Source: Paractinoplanes brasiliensis
Lineage (GTDB): Bacteria; Actinomycetota; Actinomycetes; Mycobacteriales; Micromonosporaceae
DNA: 64,000 nt
Reading direction: 5' to 3'
Assembly: GCF_004362215.1 (NCBI RefSeq)
Contig: NZ_SNWR01000001.1
Span: forward strand, 186,001 to 250,000
Positions within the stretch are counted from its first letter, which is position 1; each line of letters starts with the position of its first letter. Made by a program: the position numbers and the translations under genes. Below are positions 23,549 through 31,987 of this stretch, piece by piece. The notes under the pieces were generated by a model that searched no databases, was not told where the DNA came from, and saw only the letters and a program-made list of their open reading frames with translations.

Positions 23549-25828
23549 GTGACACGAGCGTGGGAGCGGGCCGGCCCGGACCGCCGGATCCGCTTCGCTG
23601 TGACGGCCGCCACCGTGGCGGTCGTGGCCGAGGTCGCGCTGACAGCCGCCGGTCTGGTCGCCGGGTTGCCACCGTTGCTGGTATGGCTGCCCGCCGTCGC
23701 CGGTGTGGTGATGGCCGCTCAGGCCTGCCTGTTCGCGGCCGCGGACACGCACGGCGCCTTGCGCAGGTTCTGGCGGCGCCTGGCGGCGGGCCTGGCCGTC
23801 ATCGCCCTGGCGGGATGCAGCCAGGCGGTCGACGTGGCGACGGCGCCGCAGGGCGTGCTGCCCCCGATGAGCCAGCGCACCCTCCTCACCTACGTCGCCG
23901 CCGTCCTGGTGCTCGCGCTGGCGGTCCTGCGGCTGCCCACCGGCAGCCGGCACTGGCGGCACCGGCTCACCGAGGCCCAGGACATCGCGATCGTCATGGT
24001 CGCCGCCGCGGTGGCGGCGGCACAGTACCTGCGATCCTTCACCGATGTCAGCTCCGGTGTGCCGGCCTCGTGGCTGAACCTGGGCATGCTGGCCATCGGC
24101 GCCGCCGGGCTGATAGCGGTCGTCAAGTCGATGGTCGCCGGCCACGGCCTCCTGGCCCGTCCCGTGCTCTGGTACGGGGCCGCGGCCGGCGCGCTCGGAC
24201 CGCTGTCCGTGCCGATGATGTCGGTGCTGAAGCCCTGGCCGCACCTCAACGGCAGCGCGGTCGTGCTGCCCGCCGCCGGGTTGCTGTTCTGCCTGGCCGT
24301 ACGGGAGCAGATCAGGGCGGCCCCGGCTCCACGGCGTTCCTCCGGCAACTTGGCGAAGGTGGGGGTCCGGCGCGACTCGTACGTGCCGCTGGTGGCCACC
24401 ACGCTGACCACCGGCCTGCTGCTGACGGTCTACCTGCGCACGGGTGACCTGCCGCCGATCCTGCTGGGCGGCGCCGCCGTGCTGATGATGATGGTCGTGG
24501 CCCGCCAGGCCGTCGCGCTGTCCGGTCAGGCCGCCCTGCTCGGCCGGCTCGCTCACCAGGCGTCGCACGACACCCTCACGGGGCTGCCGAACCGGCGCGC
24601 CTTCACCGCGGCGATCGAGGACCGGGTCGCCGACGGCGAGGACCTGACCGTGCTGTTGCTGGACATCAACGCGTTCGGCGCGATCAACGACGGGCTGGGC
24701 GCGGCCTCGGGCGACGCGCTGCTGCGGGCGTACGGGGAAAGGTTGCTCGCCACCGCGGGCGCCGGCGCCCTTGTCGCCCGGCTCGGCAGCGACGAGTTCG
24801 GTCTGCTGGCGCCGGCCGGACGCGCGGGCACGCTGCCGGAGCAGGTGCTGACGGCGACGCGCCTGCCGCTGGAGATCAACGGCCATGACCTGCTGATGGA
24901 GACGGCCATCGGCGTGGCCACCGCCGCGGCCCCGCAGACCGGCGACGTCTTCCGCCGCGCCGAGGTGGCCCTGCGAGCCGCCTCCGCCGCCGGCGGGCAC
25001 CGCGTGGTCTGCTACGACACGCTGCTCGACCAGCAGTCCGGCACCCACGCCCGGCTCGCCGCCGAGCTGCGCCACGCCCTCGACGACGGCGAGTTCCACC
25101 TGCTCTACCAGCCCATCATCGACCTCGGCAGCGGGCACGTGACCAGCGTCGAGTCGCTGATCCGCTGGCAACGGGCGGACGGCCGGGTCGTCTCGCCGGC
25201 CGACTTCATCCCCGTCGCCGAGGAGACCGGCCTGATCGTCGAACTCGGCGCCTGGGTGATCGACACGGCCTCCGCGCAGGCCGCCGACTGGCACGACCGG
25301 CACGGCCCGCACGCGCCGAAGGTCGCGGTCAACGTCTCCGCCCGGCAGCTGCTCGATCCCGCCCTGCCGCGCACCGTCGCGGCCGCCCTCGCGCGGCACT
25401 CGCTGCCGCCGCACCGGCTCACCGTGGAGCTCACCGAGACCGCGGTCTTCGGCGGCGGCCCGGCCCTGGCCACGGTGCGGGCGCTGGCCGAGCTCGGTGT
25501 CGCCATCGCGCTGGACGACTTCGGCACCGGCCACTCCTCGCTCAGCCTGCTGCGCACCTGCCCGGTGGACGTGCTGAAGGTGGACAAGTCCTTCATCGAC
25601 GGGCTCAACGGCGCGCCCGAGCAGGAGGCGATCGCGGTCGCGCTGTCCGGCATCGCCACCTCGCTGCACCTGCGCACCGTCGCCGAAGGTGTCGAGACCG
25701 CCGCGCAGGCCGACCGGCTGCGCGACCTGGGATACCACCACGCGCAGGGCTTCCACTTCTCCCGCCCGATCCCCGCGGACGCCGTCGACGCGCTGCTACC
25801 GGCCGCCGAACCCGCCGCGCTGCGCTGA
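23549..25828 (+). CDS. Membrane GGDEF-EAL c-di-GMP protein
   Basis: A 759-residue protein with about eight N-terminal membrane helices (residues ~15-330), a GGDEF domain (about 340-500) and an EAL phosphodiesterase domain (about 514-750). GTG 23549 is chosen because GGAGGA lies 8 bases upstream; earlier in-frame starts lack this. The cyclase signature is GSDEF and no inhibitory site is seen, so cyclase activity is probably weak or lost. The EAL motif reads ESL, but the other phosphodiesterase residues are present: VNVSARQ, ELTET, DDFGTGHSS, VDKSF and AEGVET. It is most likely a c-di-GMP phosphodiesterase with a regulatory GGDEF. It lies 146 bp after the kinase-cyclase gene and may oppose it. 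Confidence 0.88.
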   Translation: MTRAWERAGPDRRIRFAVTAATVAVVAEVALTAAGLVAGLPPLLVWLPAVAGVVMAAQACLFAAADTHGALRRFWRRLAAGLAVIALAGCSQAVDVATAPQGVLPPMSQRTLLTYVAAVLVLALAVLRLPTGSRHWRHRLTEAQDIAIVMVAAAVAAAQYLRSFTDVSSGVPASWLNLGMLAIGAAGLIAVVKSMVAGHGLLARPVLWYGAAAGALGPLSVPMMSVLKPWPHLNGSAVVLPAAGLLFCLAVREQIRAAPAPRRSSGNLAKVGVRRDSYVPLVATTLTTGLLLTVYLRTGDLPPILLGGAAVLMMMVVARQAVALSGQAALLGRLAHQASHDTLTGLPNRRAFTAAIEDRVADGEDLTVLLLDINAFGAINDGLGAASGDALLRAYGERLLATAGAGALVARLGSDEFGLLAPAGRAGTLPEQVLTATRLPLEINGHDLLMETAIGVATAAAPQTGDVFRRAEVALRAASAAGGHRVVCYDTLLDQQSGTHARLAAELRHALDDGEFHLLYQPIIDLGSGHVTSVESLIRWQRADGRVVSPADFIPVAEETGLIVELGAWVIDTASAQAADWHDRHGPHAPKVAVNVSARQLLDPALPRTVAAALARHSLPPHRLTVELTETAVFGGGPALATVRALAELGVAIALDDFGTGHSSLSLLRTCPVDVLKVDKSFIDGLNGAPEQEAIAVALSGIATSLHLRTVAEGVETAAQADRLRDLGYHHAQGFHFSRPIPADAVDALLPAAEPAALR

Positions 25829-25918
25829 CTTCACGTTCGAGCCTCGCCCGATGCCGGGCCACTGGGCGGCAGAACGATCGTGGCCGCGCCGCTGACGCTC
25901 GCAGGCCGCCCCGGTTGA

Positions 25919-25966
25919 CTTGTCGCAAGCTTTGTCGCAGGATGATGAGACAAAGCTTGCGACAAG
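25919..25966. promoter_or_regulatory. Perfect 18-bp inverted repeat, probable operator
   Basis: CTTGTCGCAAGCTTTGTC and its exact reverse complement GACAAAGCTTGCGACAAG are separated by 12 bases. Within it TTGTCGCA also occurs twice in direct orientation. It overlaps a TTGACT -35-like hexamer (25915-25920) and ends 14 bp before the ATG of the membrane protein gene, with the ribosome site between. The operon encodes a GntR regulator, the likely binder. A stem-loop acting on the mRNA leader is the alternative. Confidence 0.7.
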
Positions 25967-25979
25967 CGGGGAGGCCGCC

Positions 25980-26777
25980 ATGGTTCGTCCTACGGAACTC
26001 GAGACAGCCCGCCTGTGGCTGGCCGGGCGCGGCCTGACCGACGTCACGCCGGCACCGATGCTGGCCGCCCGCCTGACCGTCCGGCGACGCGCGCGGCTGG
26101 CCGCCGCCATCCTGCCGGCCGCGTTCCTCATCGCCACCGCCCTCGTCTACGTCTCGGCCCTGCCGTTGCGTTCCACCGGCGGCGGGCTCGGCACGCAACA
26201 ACGGTGGGGGCTGGTGGCGCTGACCGCCCTGGTGGCCGCCCTGGTGCTGGGACTGTCCCTGCTGGACCGCTGGGTGCGCCGGGTCGATCAGCGGGCCGGC
26301 GCCGAGTTGCCGCGACGAGCGGCCCACACCGTACGGCCCGGCTGGCGAACCGTGCTCGGTGTGCCCCGGGCCGCGTTCCTCGCGGTCACCTACACGGGCG
26401 CGGCCGTGCTCGCCATCGCGGCCTTGATCACGCGGGACGGCGCCGCCCGGTACGCGGCGGTGATCCTGCTCATCGGCTTGGGCGGGGTCGCCGCGGGCAC
26501 GGCCGTCCAACTGCGCCACGTGCTCACGCACCCGGTGGTGGCCGACGACGAGAGCTCGCTGAAGGCCGACTTCCTCATGCGCGTCGAGGACGCCCACGCC
26601 GTGGCCCTGCCGACCGTGGTGTGGTCGCTGCCGGTCGTGTCGGTCTTCGACACCGGCCTCGACCCGTGGAACACGGGCTGGCTGGTCTTCATCGTCCTGA
26701 GCGTCATCGCGCTCGCCCTGATCACAGCCCGCGACGCGCGGAGCGCCCTGGCCGCCCAGCGCCCCGGCGCCCGGTGA
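25980..26777 (+). CDS. Integral membrane protein co-transcribed with GntR regulator
   Basis: A 265-residue protein with about six membrane helices (LAAAILPAAFLIATALVYVS, LVALTALVAALVLGLSLL, and others to the C-terminus). ATG 25980 is preceded by GGGGAGG. A basic, soluble N-terminal segment (MVRPTELETARLWLAGRG) precedes the first helix. No family is recognised with confidence. It is immediately followed by a YtrA-like GntR regulator gene, an arrangement common for small membrane or transport systems that answer envelope stress (inference). Confidence 0.7.
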   Translation: MVRPTELETARLWLAGRGLTDVTPAPMLAARLTVRRRARLAAAILPAAFLIATALVYVSALPLRSTGGGLGTQQRWGLVALTALVAALVLGLSLLDRWVRRVDQRAGAELPRRAAHTVRPGWRTVLGVPRAAFLAVTYTGAAVLAIAALITRDGAARYAAVILLIGLGGVAAGTAVQLRHVLTHPVVADDESSLKADFLMRVEDAHAVALPTVVWSLPVVSVFDTGLDPWNTGWLVFIVLSVIALALITARDARSALAAQRPGAR

Positions 26778-26782
26778 GACGC

Positions 26783-27157
26783 ATGATCGTCATCGACTCG
26801 GCGTCGCCCGTCCCGCCGTTCGAACAACTCCGCGCCCAGCTCGCCGGGCAGATCCAGGAAGGCACGCTGGCCGTGGGCATCAGGCTGCCGACCATCCGCC
26901 GCCTGGCCGCCGACCTGGGCCTGGCGGTCAACACGGTCGGCCGGGCCTACCGGGAACTGGAGGAGGCCGGGCTGATCGAAACCCGCGGCGCCGCCGGATC
27001 CTTCGTGTCGGCGGCCGGGGCGCAGGGTCGCGAACGGGCCCGCCGCGCCGCCGCCGAGTACGCCGCCGTCATCGCCAGCGTCGGCATCGACACCACCGAG
27101 GCCGTACGCATCGTCCAGGCGGCCCTGGCCAAGGGCGTACCCGAGGCGGCGGGCTAG
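26783..27157 (+). CDS. GntR-family regulator, YtrA subfamily
   Basis: A 124-residue regulator: an N-terminal winged helix-turn-helix (PVPPFEQLRAQLAGQIQEG, RLPTIRRLAADLGLAVNTVGRAYRELE) and a short C-terminal helical tail of about 50 residues, the size and layout of the YtrA subfamily. ATG 26783 fits the family start (MIVID). GTG 26774, which overlaps the previous stop as GTGA, is an alternative giving three more residues. It probably represses its own operon through the 18-bp inverted repeat at 25919-25966. Its stop codon shares bases with the stop of the convergent gene. Confidence 0.85.
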   Translation: MIVIDSASPVPPFEQLRAQLAGQIQEGTLAVGIRLPTIRRLAADLGLAVNTVGRAYRELEEAGLIETRGAAGSFVSAAGAQGRERARRAAAEYAAVIASVGIDTTEAVRIVQAALAKGVPEAAG

Positions 27158-27564
27158 GTGTTCCGCGGCCACGTCCACGCCACCCGGGTGATGAGCAGCA
27201 GCAGCGCCATCTGGATGGAGATGCCGACGATGTAGTACGCCCAGGTCTCCCCTGCGAGCGAGACCCCGGCGGTCACCGCGTAGAACAGGCTGACCACGAT
27301 GTTGGCGATCCGGTTGAACCGGGCCGGGGCGAGCAGCGAGACGGCGACCATCAGCGACGCGACCGCGACGTACAGCGTCGTGAGCACCAGGAACACCTGG
27401 TCGACCACGAACCCGCCCACCTCGCCGGCGAGCACACCCCGGACCAGGTCCGCGCGATAGAAACCGAACAGGTCGACGTAGGCGAACACGAGCAGAGTGG
27501 TGGCCCACAGACCACCGAGCACAACCTTGACGTCAACGGCGAGATCCCGAAGCTGACCCTTCAT
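27154..27564 (-). CDS. Small four-helix membrane protein (DUF6326-like)
   Basis: A 136-residue integral membrane protein with four predicted helices. The sequence VFAYVDLFGFYRADLVRGVLAGEVGGF resembles a small actinobacterial membrane family without a known function (DUF6326-like, from memory). A strong GGAGGAGG ribosome site lies before the ATG. It is convergent with the GntR gene (4-bp overlap) and divergent from the histidine kinase gene. Confidence 0.75.
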   Translation of the reverse strand: MKGQLRDLAVDVKVVLGGLWATTLLVFAYVDLFGFYRADLVRGVLAGEVGGFVVDQVFLVLTTLYVAVASLMVAVSLLAPARFNRIANIVVSLFYAVTAGVSLAGETWAYYIVGISIQMALLLLITRVAWTWPRNT

Positions 27565-27717
27565 GCCCTGTTCTCCTCCTCCACGGGGCGAGCCGTTTCA
27601 GTCTCGGCGGCGCCGGCAGCGGACGCCCTCTGCCTGAGGCCGGGATCTCCCTGGCTCATCGGCCAGGCTGGTTGCCGGCAGTACGACCGGGGCGCGCCCT
27701 ACGCCCGGATCGCTACT

Positions 27718-28842
27718 GTGGCAGTCGTGTCGAACGCCGCGGCATCTCCGCCGCCCGCCTGGCGGGACTGGACACTCGCCGCGTTCGTGCCGGCTGCGCT
27801 CGTGGCCGATGTGGCCTTCCGCGACCTCGCCTGGTGGCCCGTCGCCGTGGTGTTCAGCTGCGGCCTGGCGGTGGCAGTCCTCGTCCGGCGTACCCGTCCG
27901 CTGCTCGCGGTGGTGTACGCCTTCGGCGGGTTCGCGGTGCTCGAGGTGGTCTCCGTCGTCGCGGGCAGCGAAGCCTTCGACCTGACCAGCGGATGGGTGG
28001 TGCTCCTGCTGGCGTACTCGCTGCTGCGGTGGGGCGCCGGCCGCGACGCCGCCATCGGGGTCGCTGTCGTGGTGGCGGCGCTGGCCGTCATCGTGACCGT
28101 CAACTTCCCCGGGACGGCGGAGGCCACCGCCGGGATCGCGATCGTGCTGCTGGCGGCCGCGCTCGGAACGTCCGTACGCTACCGGAACGCGGCCCGCGCG
28201 CAGCTGATCATGCAGGCGAAGCTCCAGGAACGCGAACAGCTGGCCCGGGAACTGCACGACACCGTCGCCCACCATGTCTCAGCGATCGCGATCCAGGCGC
28301 AGGCGGGCCTCTTCCTCGCACGATCGTCGTCACTGAGCGGCGCCACCGAGGCCCTCGAGATCATCGACCGTGAGGCCGCCCGGACCCTGGCGGAGATGCG
28401 CACCATGGTCAGCGCGCTGCGGGACCGCGGGCAGGCGCCGGCCGTGGCCGGCCGGCGCCGGATCGGCGACATCGTGGACCTCGCCACCGACGGCGCCGAC
28501 GCGCTGCGCATCGGGGTCGAACTCCGCGGTGACCTGACGAACCTGCCACCGGCCGTCGAGAGCGCCCTGTACCGCGTGACGCAGGAGTCGATAACCAACG
28601 CTCAGCGCCACGCACGGCTGGCCACCCGGGTCATGGTCGAGGTGACCGGCACCGCCAACGACGTCCGCCTGACGGTCACCGACGACGGCGCACCCGGCGC
28701 GTCCGCCGCCGGCCCGTCCGGCTTCGGGGTGGCCGGCATGACCGAGCGGGTCGAGCTGCTGGGTGGCACGCTCTCCGCCGGGCCGAACCCGGATCGTGGC
28801 TGGAGCGTCCGGGCCGTCCTCCCCCGCCGGGGTGTGGCATGA
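27718..28842 (+). CDS. NarL-type sensor histidine kinase
   Basis: A 374-residue membrane kinase. Four to five N-terminal helices (residues ~20-152) form a compact sensor without an extracytoplasmic domain. The HisKA_3 dimerisation segment reads QLARELHDTVAHHVSAI, with the phosphorylated His180. The ATPase domain has its N-box at Asn294 (SITNAQRHA) and a G-box at SGFGVAGMTERVELLGG. GTG 27718 or GTG 27727 is the start. The stop overlaps the start of its response regulator (ATGA), so they form one operon. The signal is unknown. Confidence 0.9.
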   Translation: MAVVSNAAASPPPAWRDWTLAAFVPAALVADVAFRDLAWWPVAVVFSCGLAVAVLVRRTRPLLAVVYAFGGFAVLEVVSVVAGSEAFDLTSGWVVLLLAYSLLRWGAGRDAAIGVAVVVAALAVIVTVNFPGTAEATAGIAIVLLAAALGTSVRYRNAARAQLIMQAKLQEREQLARELHDTVAHHVSAIAIQAQAGLFLARSSSLSGATEALEIIDREAARTLAEMRTMVSALRDRGQAPAVAGRRRIGDIVDLATDGADALRIGVELRGDLTNLPPAVESALYRVTQESITNAQRHARLATRVMVEVTGTANDVRLTVTDDGAPGASAAGPSGFGVAGMTERVELLGGTLSAGPNPDRGWSVRAVLPRRGVA

Positions 28843-29492
28843 GCATTCGCGTAGTCATCGCCGATGACCAGGGCATCGTCAGAGCCGGCTTGTCGACGAT
28901 CCTCACCGGTCAGCCCGGTATCGAGGTCGTCGGCCAGGCCCCCGATGGGCTCGCGGCGGTCTCGCTCGCCCGGCGTCTGCGTCCGGACGTGTGCCTGTTC
29001 GACATCCGGATGCCCGCCCTCGACGGCATCGAGGCCACCCGGCTGCTGGCCGGGCCGGACGTCGCCCAGCCACTGGCCGTCGTCGTGATCACCACCTTCG
29101 ACACCGACGAGAACATCTACGGCGCCCTGCGCGCGGGGGCCCGCGGCTTCCTGCTCAAGGGCGCCGAACCGGACCAGCTGGTGCAGGCCGTCCACGCCGC
29201 GGCGAAGGGCGACGCGCTGATCGACCCGGCCGTCACCGGCCGGCTGCTGGCCACCTTCGCCCGCACCCACCCGGCGGTCACACCCGCGCAACCTGTCACG
29301 CCGCTGACCGACCGGGAGGAGGACGTGCTGGGCCGGGTCGCCCGGGGCGCCACCAATGCCGAGATCGCCCGGGAACTGCACATCAGCATGAGCACGGTCA
29401 AGTTCCACCTCGCCGGCCTCATGACCAAGCTGGCAACACGCAACCGGGTCGAGCTCGCCCTGTGGGCCTACCAGACAAACCGCCTCTCGTGA
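28839..29492 (+). CDS. NarL/FixJ-type response regulator
   Basis: A 217-residue regulator. The receiver domain has acidic residues at 9-10, the phospho-acceptor Asp55 (LFDIRMPALDG), Thr in VITTFDT and Lys in LLKGAEP. The C-terminal LuxR helix-turn-helix reads LTDREEDVLGRVARGATNAEIARELHISMSTVKFHL. It is translationally coupled to the upstream kinase. Targets are unknown; no obvious repeat lies in the operon's own promoter. Confidence 0.92.
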   Translation: MSIRVVIADDQGIVRAGLSTILTGQPGIEVVGQAPDGLAAVSLARRLRPDVCLFDIRMPALDGIEATRLLAGPDVAQPLAVVVITTFDTDENIYGALRAGARGFLLKGAEPDQLVQAVHAAAKGDALIDPAVTGRLLATFARTHPAVTPAQPVTPLTDREEDVLGRVARGATNAEIARELHISMSTVKFHLAGLMTKLATRNRVELALWAYQTNRLS

Positions 29493-29518
29493 CCGGCCGA
29501 GGCCGGTCACGAGAGGCG
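29481..29518. terminator. Long perfect bidirectional terminator hairpin
   Basis: CGCCTCTCGTGACCGGCC and GGCCGGTCACGAGAGGCG are exact reverse complements with a 2-base spacer. The left arm carries the last codons and stop of the response regulator. The convergent gene ends at 29536, so the hairpin probably stops both transcripts. Confidence 0.8.
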
Positions 29519-29535
29519 GGCAGCTCAGCCCGGAT

Positions 29536-30033
29536 CTAGGGCTGGGAGAAGTGGTCGCGGCTGCAGAGGAAGGCGACCGTGTGGCCCAGGTGTGCCTCGA
29601 CGTCGAGCACCTGGGTCGTCACGTAGCTGCCCGAGTTGAAGAGACCGGCCTTCCAGAAGTCCAGTTTCAGGGTGCCGGACTGGGCGTCCGCGAGCGTCAG
29701 GTCGACCGAGGCGGACTTGGTGTCGTTCGCGGTCTCCAGCCGGCGGATCCAGAACCAGTGGCCGAAGAACTCGGTGTGCACCTCGATGCGTTTCCACCAG
29801 GTGATCATGTCGGCCACCTGGAGGCGGAGCGTGAGGGTCCCCGGCTTGCCGGGCAGGACGAGGTAGTGCCAGCGGTCCCACCCGTTGTCGACGAACGTGC
29901 CGTTGCCGGTCAGCCGGGGGGCGCTGGTGACGGCCGACGCCGTGACCGCGGCCATCGGGTGGTCAGCCGCGGCGGCGCCGTTGCCGGCGGTTGCCGTCGC
30001 GGTGGGGAGTGTGCTGATTGCCTGCTGGTTCAT
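29536..30033 (-). CDS. Trp-rich protein of unknown function
   Basis: A 165-residue protein that I do not recognise. ATG 30033 is chosen because GGGAG lies 10 bases upstream. The first ~45 residues are Ala/Thr-rich and low complexity. The rest (from LTGNGTFVDNGWDRWHYLVL) is predicted beta-rich with seven tryptophans, among them WDRWHY, ITWWKR and FGHWFWIRR, and a single Cys near the end. There is no hydrophobic signal peptide or membrane helix. It is transcribed away from the kinase/regulator pair at 30206-32649, with the 12-bp motif AGGGTTTTCCCT between them, so it may be a target of that system. Confidence 0.65.
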   Translation of the reverse strand: MNQQAISTLPTATATAGNGAAAADHPMAAVTASAVTSAPRLTGNGTFVDNGWDRWHYLVLPGKPGTLTLRLQVADMITWWKRIEVHTEFFGHWFWIRRLETANDTKSASVDLTLADAQSGTLKLDFWKAGLFNSGSYVTTQVLDVEAHLGHTVAFLCSRDHFSQP

Positions 30034-30142
30034 GGTTTTCTCCCTGTGAGTCGGGTTGCGGAGGGGTCGGTTCCCGGCCTCCGTGACTGAGCGTCCGCCC
30101 TCCGGCGTCCCGGGTGATCCGGGCTGACCCGCCACATCTCCG

Positions 30143-30154
30143 AGGGTTTTCCCT
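30143..30154. promoter_or_regulatory. AGGGTTTTCCCT motif, copy 1 (candidate response-regulator site)
   Basis: A 12-bp inverted repeat (AGGG, TTTT, CCCT), extended to CGAGGG/CCCTCG, lies between the divergent Trp-rich protein and histidine kinase genes, 51 bp before the kinase start. The identical 12-mer occurs at 32648-32659. Confidence 0.55.
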
Positions 30155-30205
30155 CGCGGCCGGCAGTCGGTTTTCGGACAGACGAGGCGCGCGACGGCAG
30201 CGACA

Positions 30206-31987
30206 ATGGGTCGACGATGGGCGGCCGACATGCACGTTGCCGTGAACAGCACAGCAGTGGCTCAGCCGGTCGGGGCGAAGGCCGCCATCGGTTGGATCGG
30301 CGCGGCTCTGGTCACTGCCGTGGCCGTTGCCGGGGTGCTGCCGGTCGCGTCGCAATGGCCGGTCATCACCACCGCCGCGGTCCTCACCAGCACGGCGTGG
30401 GCATCGACCGGCGCGGTGCTCGCCGCGGTGCCCGGCCAGGGGGTCAACGCGGCCCTGTTTCAGCTGGTCGGTCTGTTCTGGGCGATCAGCTGGCTCGACA
30501 ACCATGAGGCCGGGCCCTTCCCCGCGCTGGCCTATCTGGCCGGTCCGGCCCAGCTGGTGGCCGCGGCCACGGTGCTGCTGCGGTACCCGCACTCCCGGCT
30601 CGAGCCCTGGAGCCGGGTCTACGTCCTGGTCGCGGCGGGCTGGCTGCTGCCCCTGCGGCTGCTCACCATGCTGTTCTCGGAGCCGGAGCGGCTGCAGCAC
30701 GACGCCCGCGTGTGGTGGCCGACGATCGCCCACGACGACCGGGCTTACCACGTGCTTTCCGACCTGTTCTGGTTCGGCTCGGCGATTCTGCTGCCGCTGT
30801 TCGTGGTGGTCCTCACGAGGCACCTCTGGCGGGCGGCCCGCATCGATCGGCGGATGCTGGCGCCGCTGATCGTCGCCGCGGCAGGCGCGGCGGTCACCGT
30901 CATCATCCGGGTGCCGTTGCGCATCGTCGCCCCGTCCGTGACGACTCCGATGGTGCTCGTGGCGCTGGAAAGTGCCGGCTTGTTGTGCATACCGCTGGCG
31001 TTCCTGTGGAGCGCTGTGAACCGGCGGCTGGCCCGGGGCACCATAGCCGACCTGGTGGTGGCGCTGGCCCGGCTGCGTACGCCGGTGGAGATCCGAGGGC
31101 TGTTGCGCGCCACACTGCACGACCCCCGGCTGGAGATCCTTTACCGGTCCCCCGGCCTGGACGGGCTGGTGAGCTCGACGGGTTCTCCCGCCGACGCGCC
31201 GGATCCCGACCGCAACGTCCTCGTCGACGTCCACGGACACGACGGCAGCCTGCTCGCCACCGTCGTCGCCGATCGCGCCCTCGAGCGGTACCGGCCACTG
31301 CTCGACGCGGCGGTGTCCGCGAGCGGCATGGCGATCGAGAACGCGCGGTTGCAGGCCGTCGCCGAGGGGCAGATGCGGGAGGTTCACGAGATCCGGTCGC
31401 TGCTGGCCGGGGCGGGGCCGGCGGAGCGACGCCGCATCGAGCGGGACCTGCACGACGGGGTGCAGCAGCGTCTGCTCGCCCTAGCGATGAGACTCGAGGT
31501 GGTCCGGCAGAGCACACGCGAGCCGGCGGTACGGACGATCGTGGACCAGACCCATGAGGAGGTGCGCGCGTCGCTGGCGGAGCTGCGGAGGCTGGCCCAC
31601 GGCATCCGCCCGTCGGCGCTCGACGCGGACGGGCTGCGGGCGGCCGTCCTCGACCTGGCAGCGCGCATGCCCGTGCCGGTCCGGGTCGATGTGCCACCGC
31701 GGCGCTGGCCACCGGCGGCGGAGGAAACCGCCTACTTCGTGGTCTGCGAGGCGTTGGCGAACGTCCTGAAGCACGCCGAGGCCGGCACGGCGACCGTGGT
31801 CGTCACCGATCGTGGGGAGAGGCTCGGCGTCGAGGTCGGCGACGACGGCCGTGGCGGCGCCGACCTCCGGGCCGGTACGGGCCTGACCGGCCTGGCCGCG
31901 CGTGTCGAAGCGACCGGCGGCACCCTGACAGTGCGGAGCCCTCCCGGCGGAGGAACCTTGATCGTGGCGGAGGTCGCATGGACGTGA
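30206..31987 (+). CDS. Membrane sensor histidine kinase (NarL type, long sensor)
   Basis: A 593-residue kinase. About eight membrane helices (residues ~25-275) are followed by a GAF-like cytoplasmic region (about 285-395), a HisKA_3 segment ERRRIERDLHDGVQQRLL with phospho-acceptor His416, and an ATPase domain with N-box Asn519 (EALANVLKHAEAG) and GDDGRGG plus GTGLTGLAARVEATGG glycine boxes. Several starts are possible (30206, 30217 out of frame, 30230); 30206 is used. It overlaps its response regulator gene by 10 bp. The 12-bp motif upstream suggests autoregulation. Confidence 0.9.
   Translation: MGRRWAADMHVAVNSTAVAQPVGAKAAIGWIGAALVTAVAVAGVLPVASQWPVITTAAVLTSTAWASTGAVLAAVPGQGVNAALFQLVGLFWAISWLDNHEAGPFPALAYLAGPAQLVAAATVLLRYPHSRLEPWSRVYVLVAAGWLLPLRLLTMLFSEPERLQHDARVWWPTIAHDDRAYHVLSDLFWFGSAILLPLFVVVLTRHLWRAARIDRRMLAPLIVAAAGAAVTVIIRVPLRIVAPSVTTPMVLVALESAGLLCIPLAFLWSAVNRRLARGTIADLVVALARLRTPVEIRGLLRATLHDPRLEILYRSPGLDGLVSSTGSPADAPDPDRNVLVDVHGHDGSLLATVVADRALERYRPLLDAAVSASGMAIENARLQAVAEGQMREVHEIRSLLAGAGPAERRRIERDLHDGVQQRLLALAMRLEVVRQSTREPAVRTIVDQTHEEVRASLAELRRLAHGIRPSALDADGLRAAVLDLAARMPVPVRVDVPPRRWPPAAEETAYFVVCEALANVLKHAEAGTATVVVTDRGERLGVEVGDDGRGGADLRAGTGLTGLAARVEATGGTLTVRSPPGGGTLIVAEVAWT

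Noticed and set aside
27700..27730. ACTG-TGG-CAGT overlapping the kinase start as an operator
   Set aside because: Only four-base arms and directly over the start codon; expected by chance.
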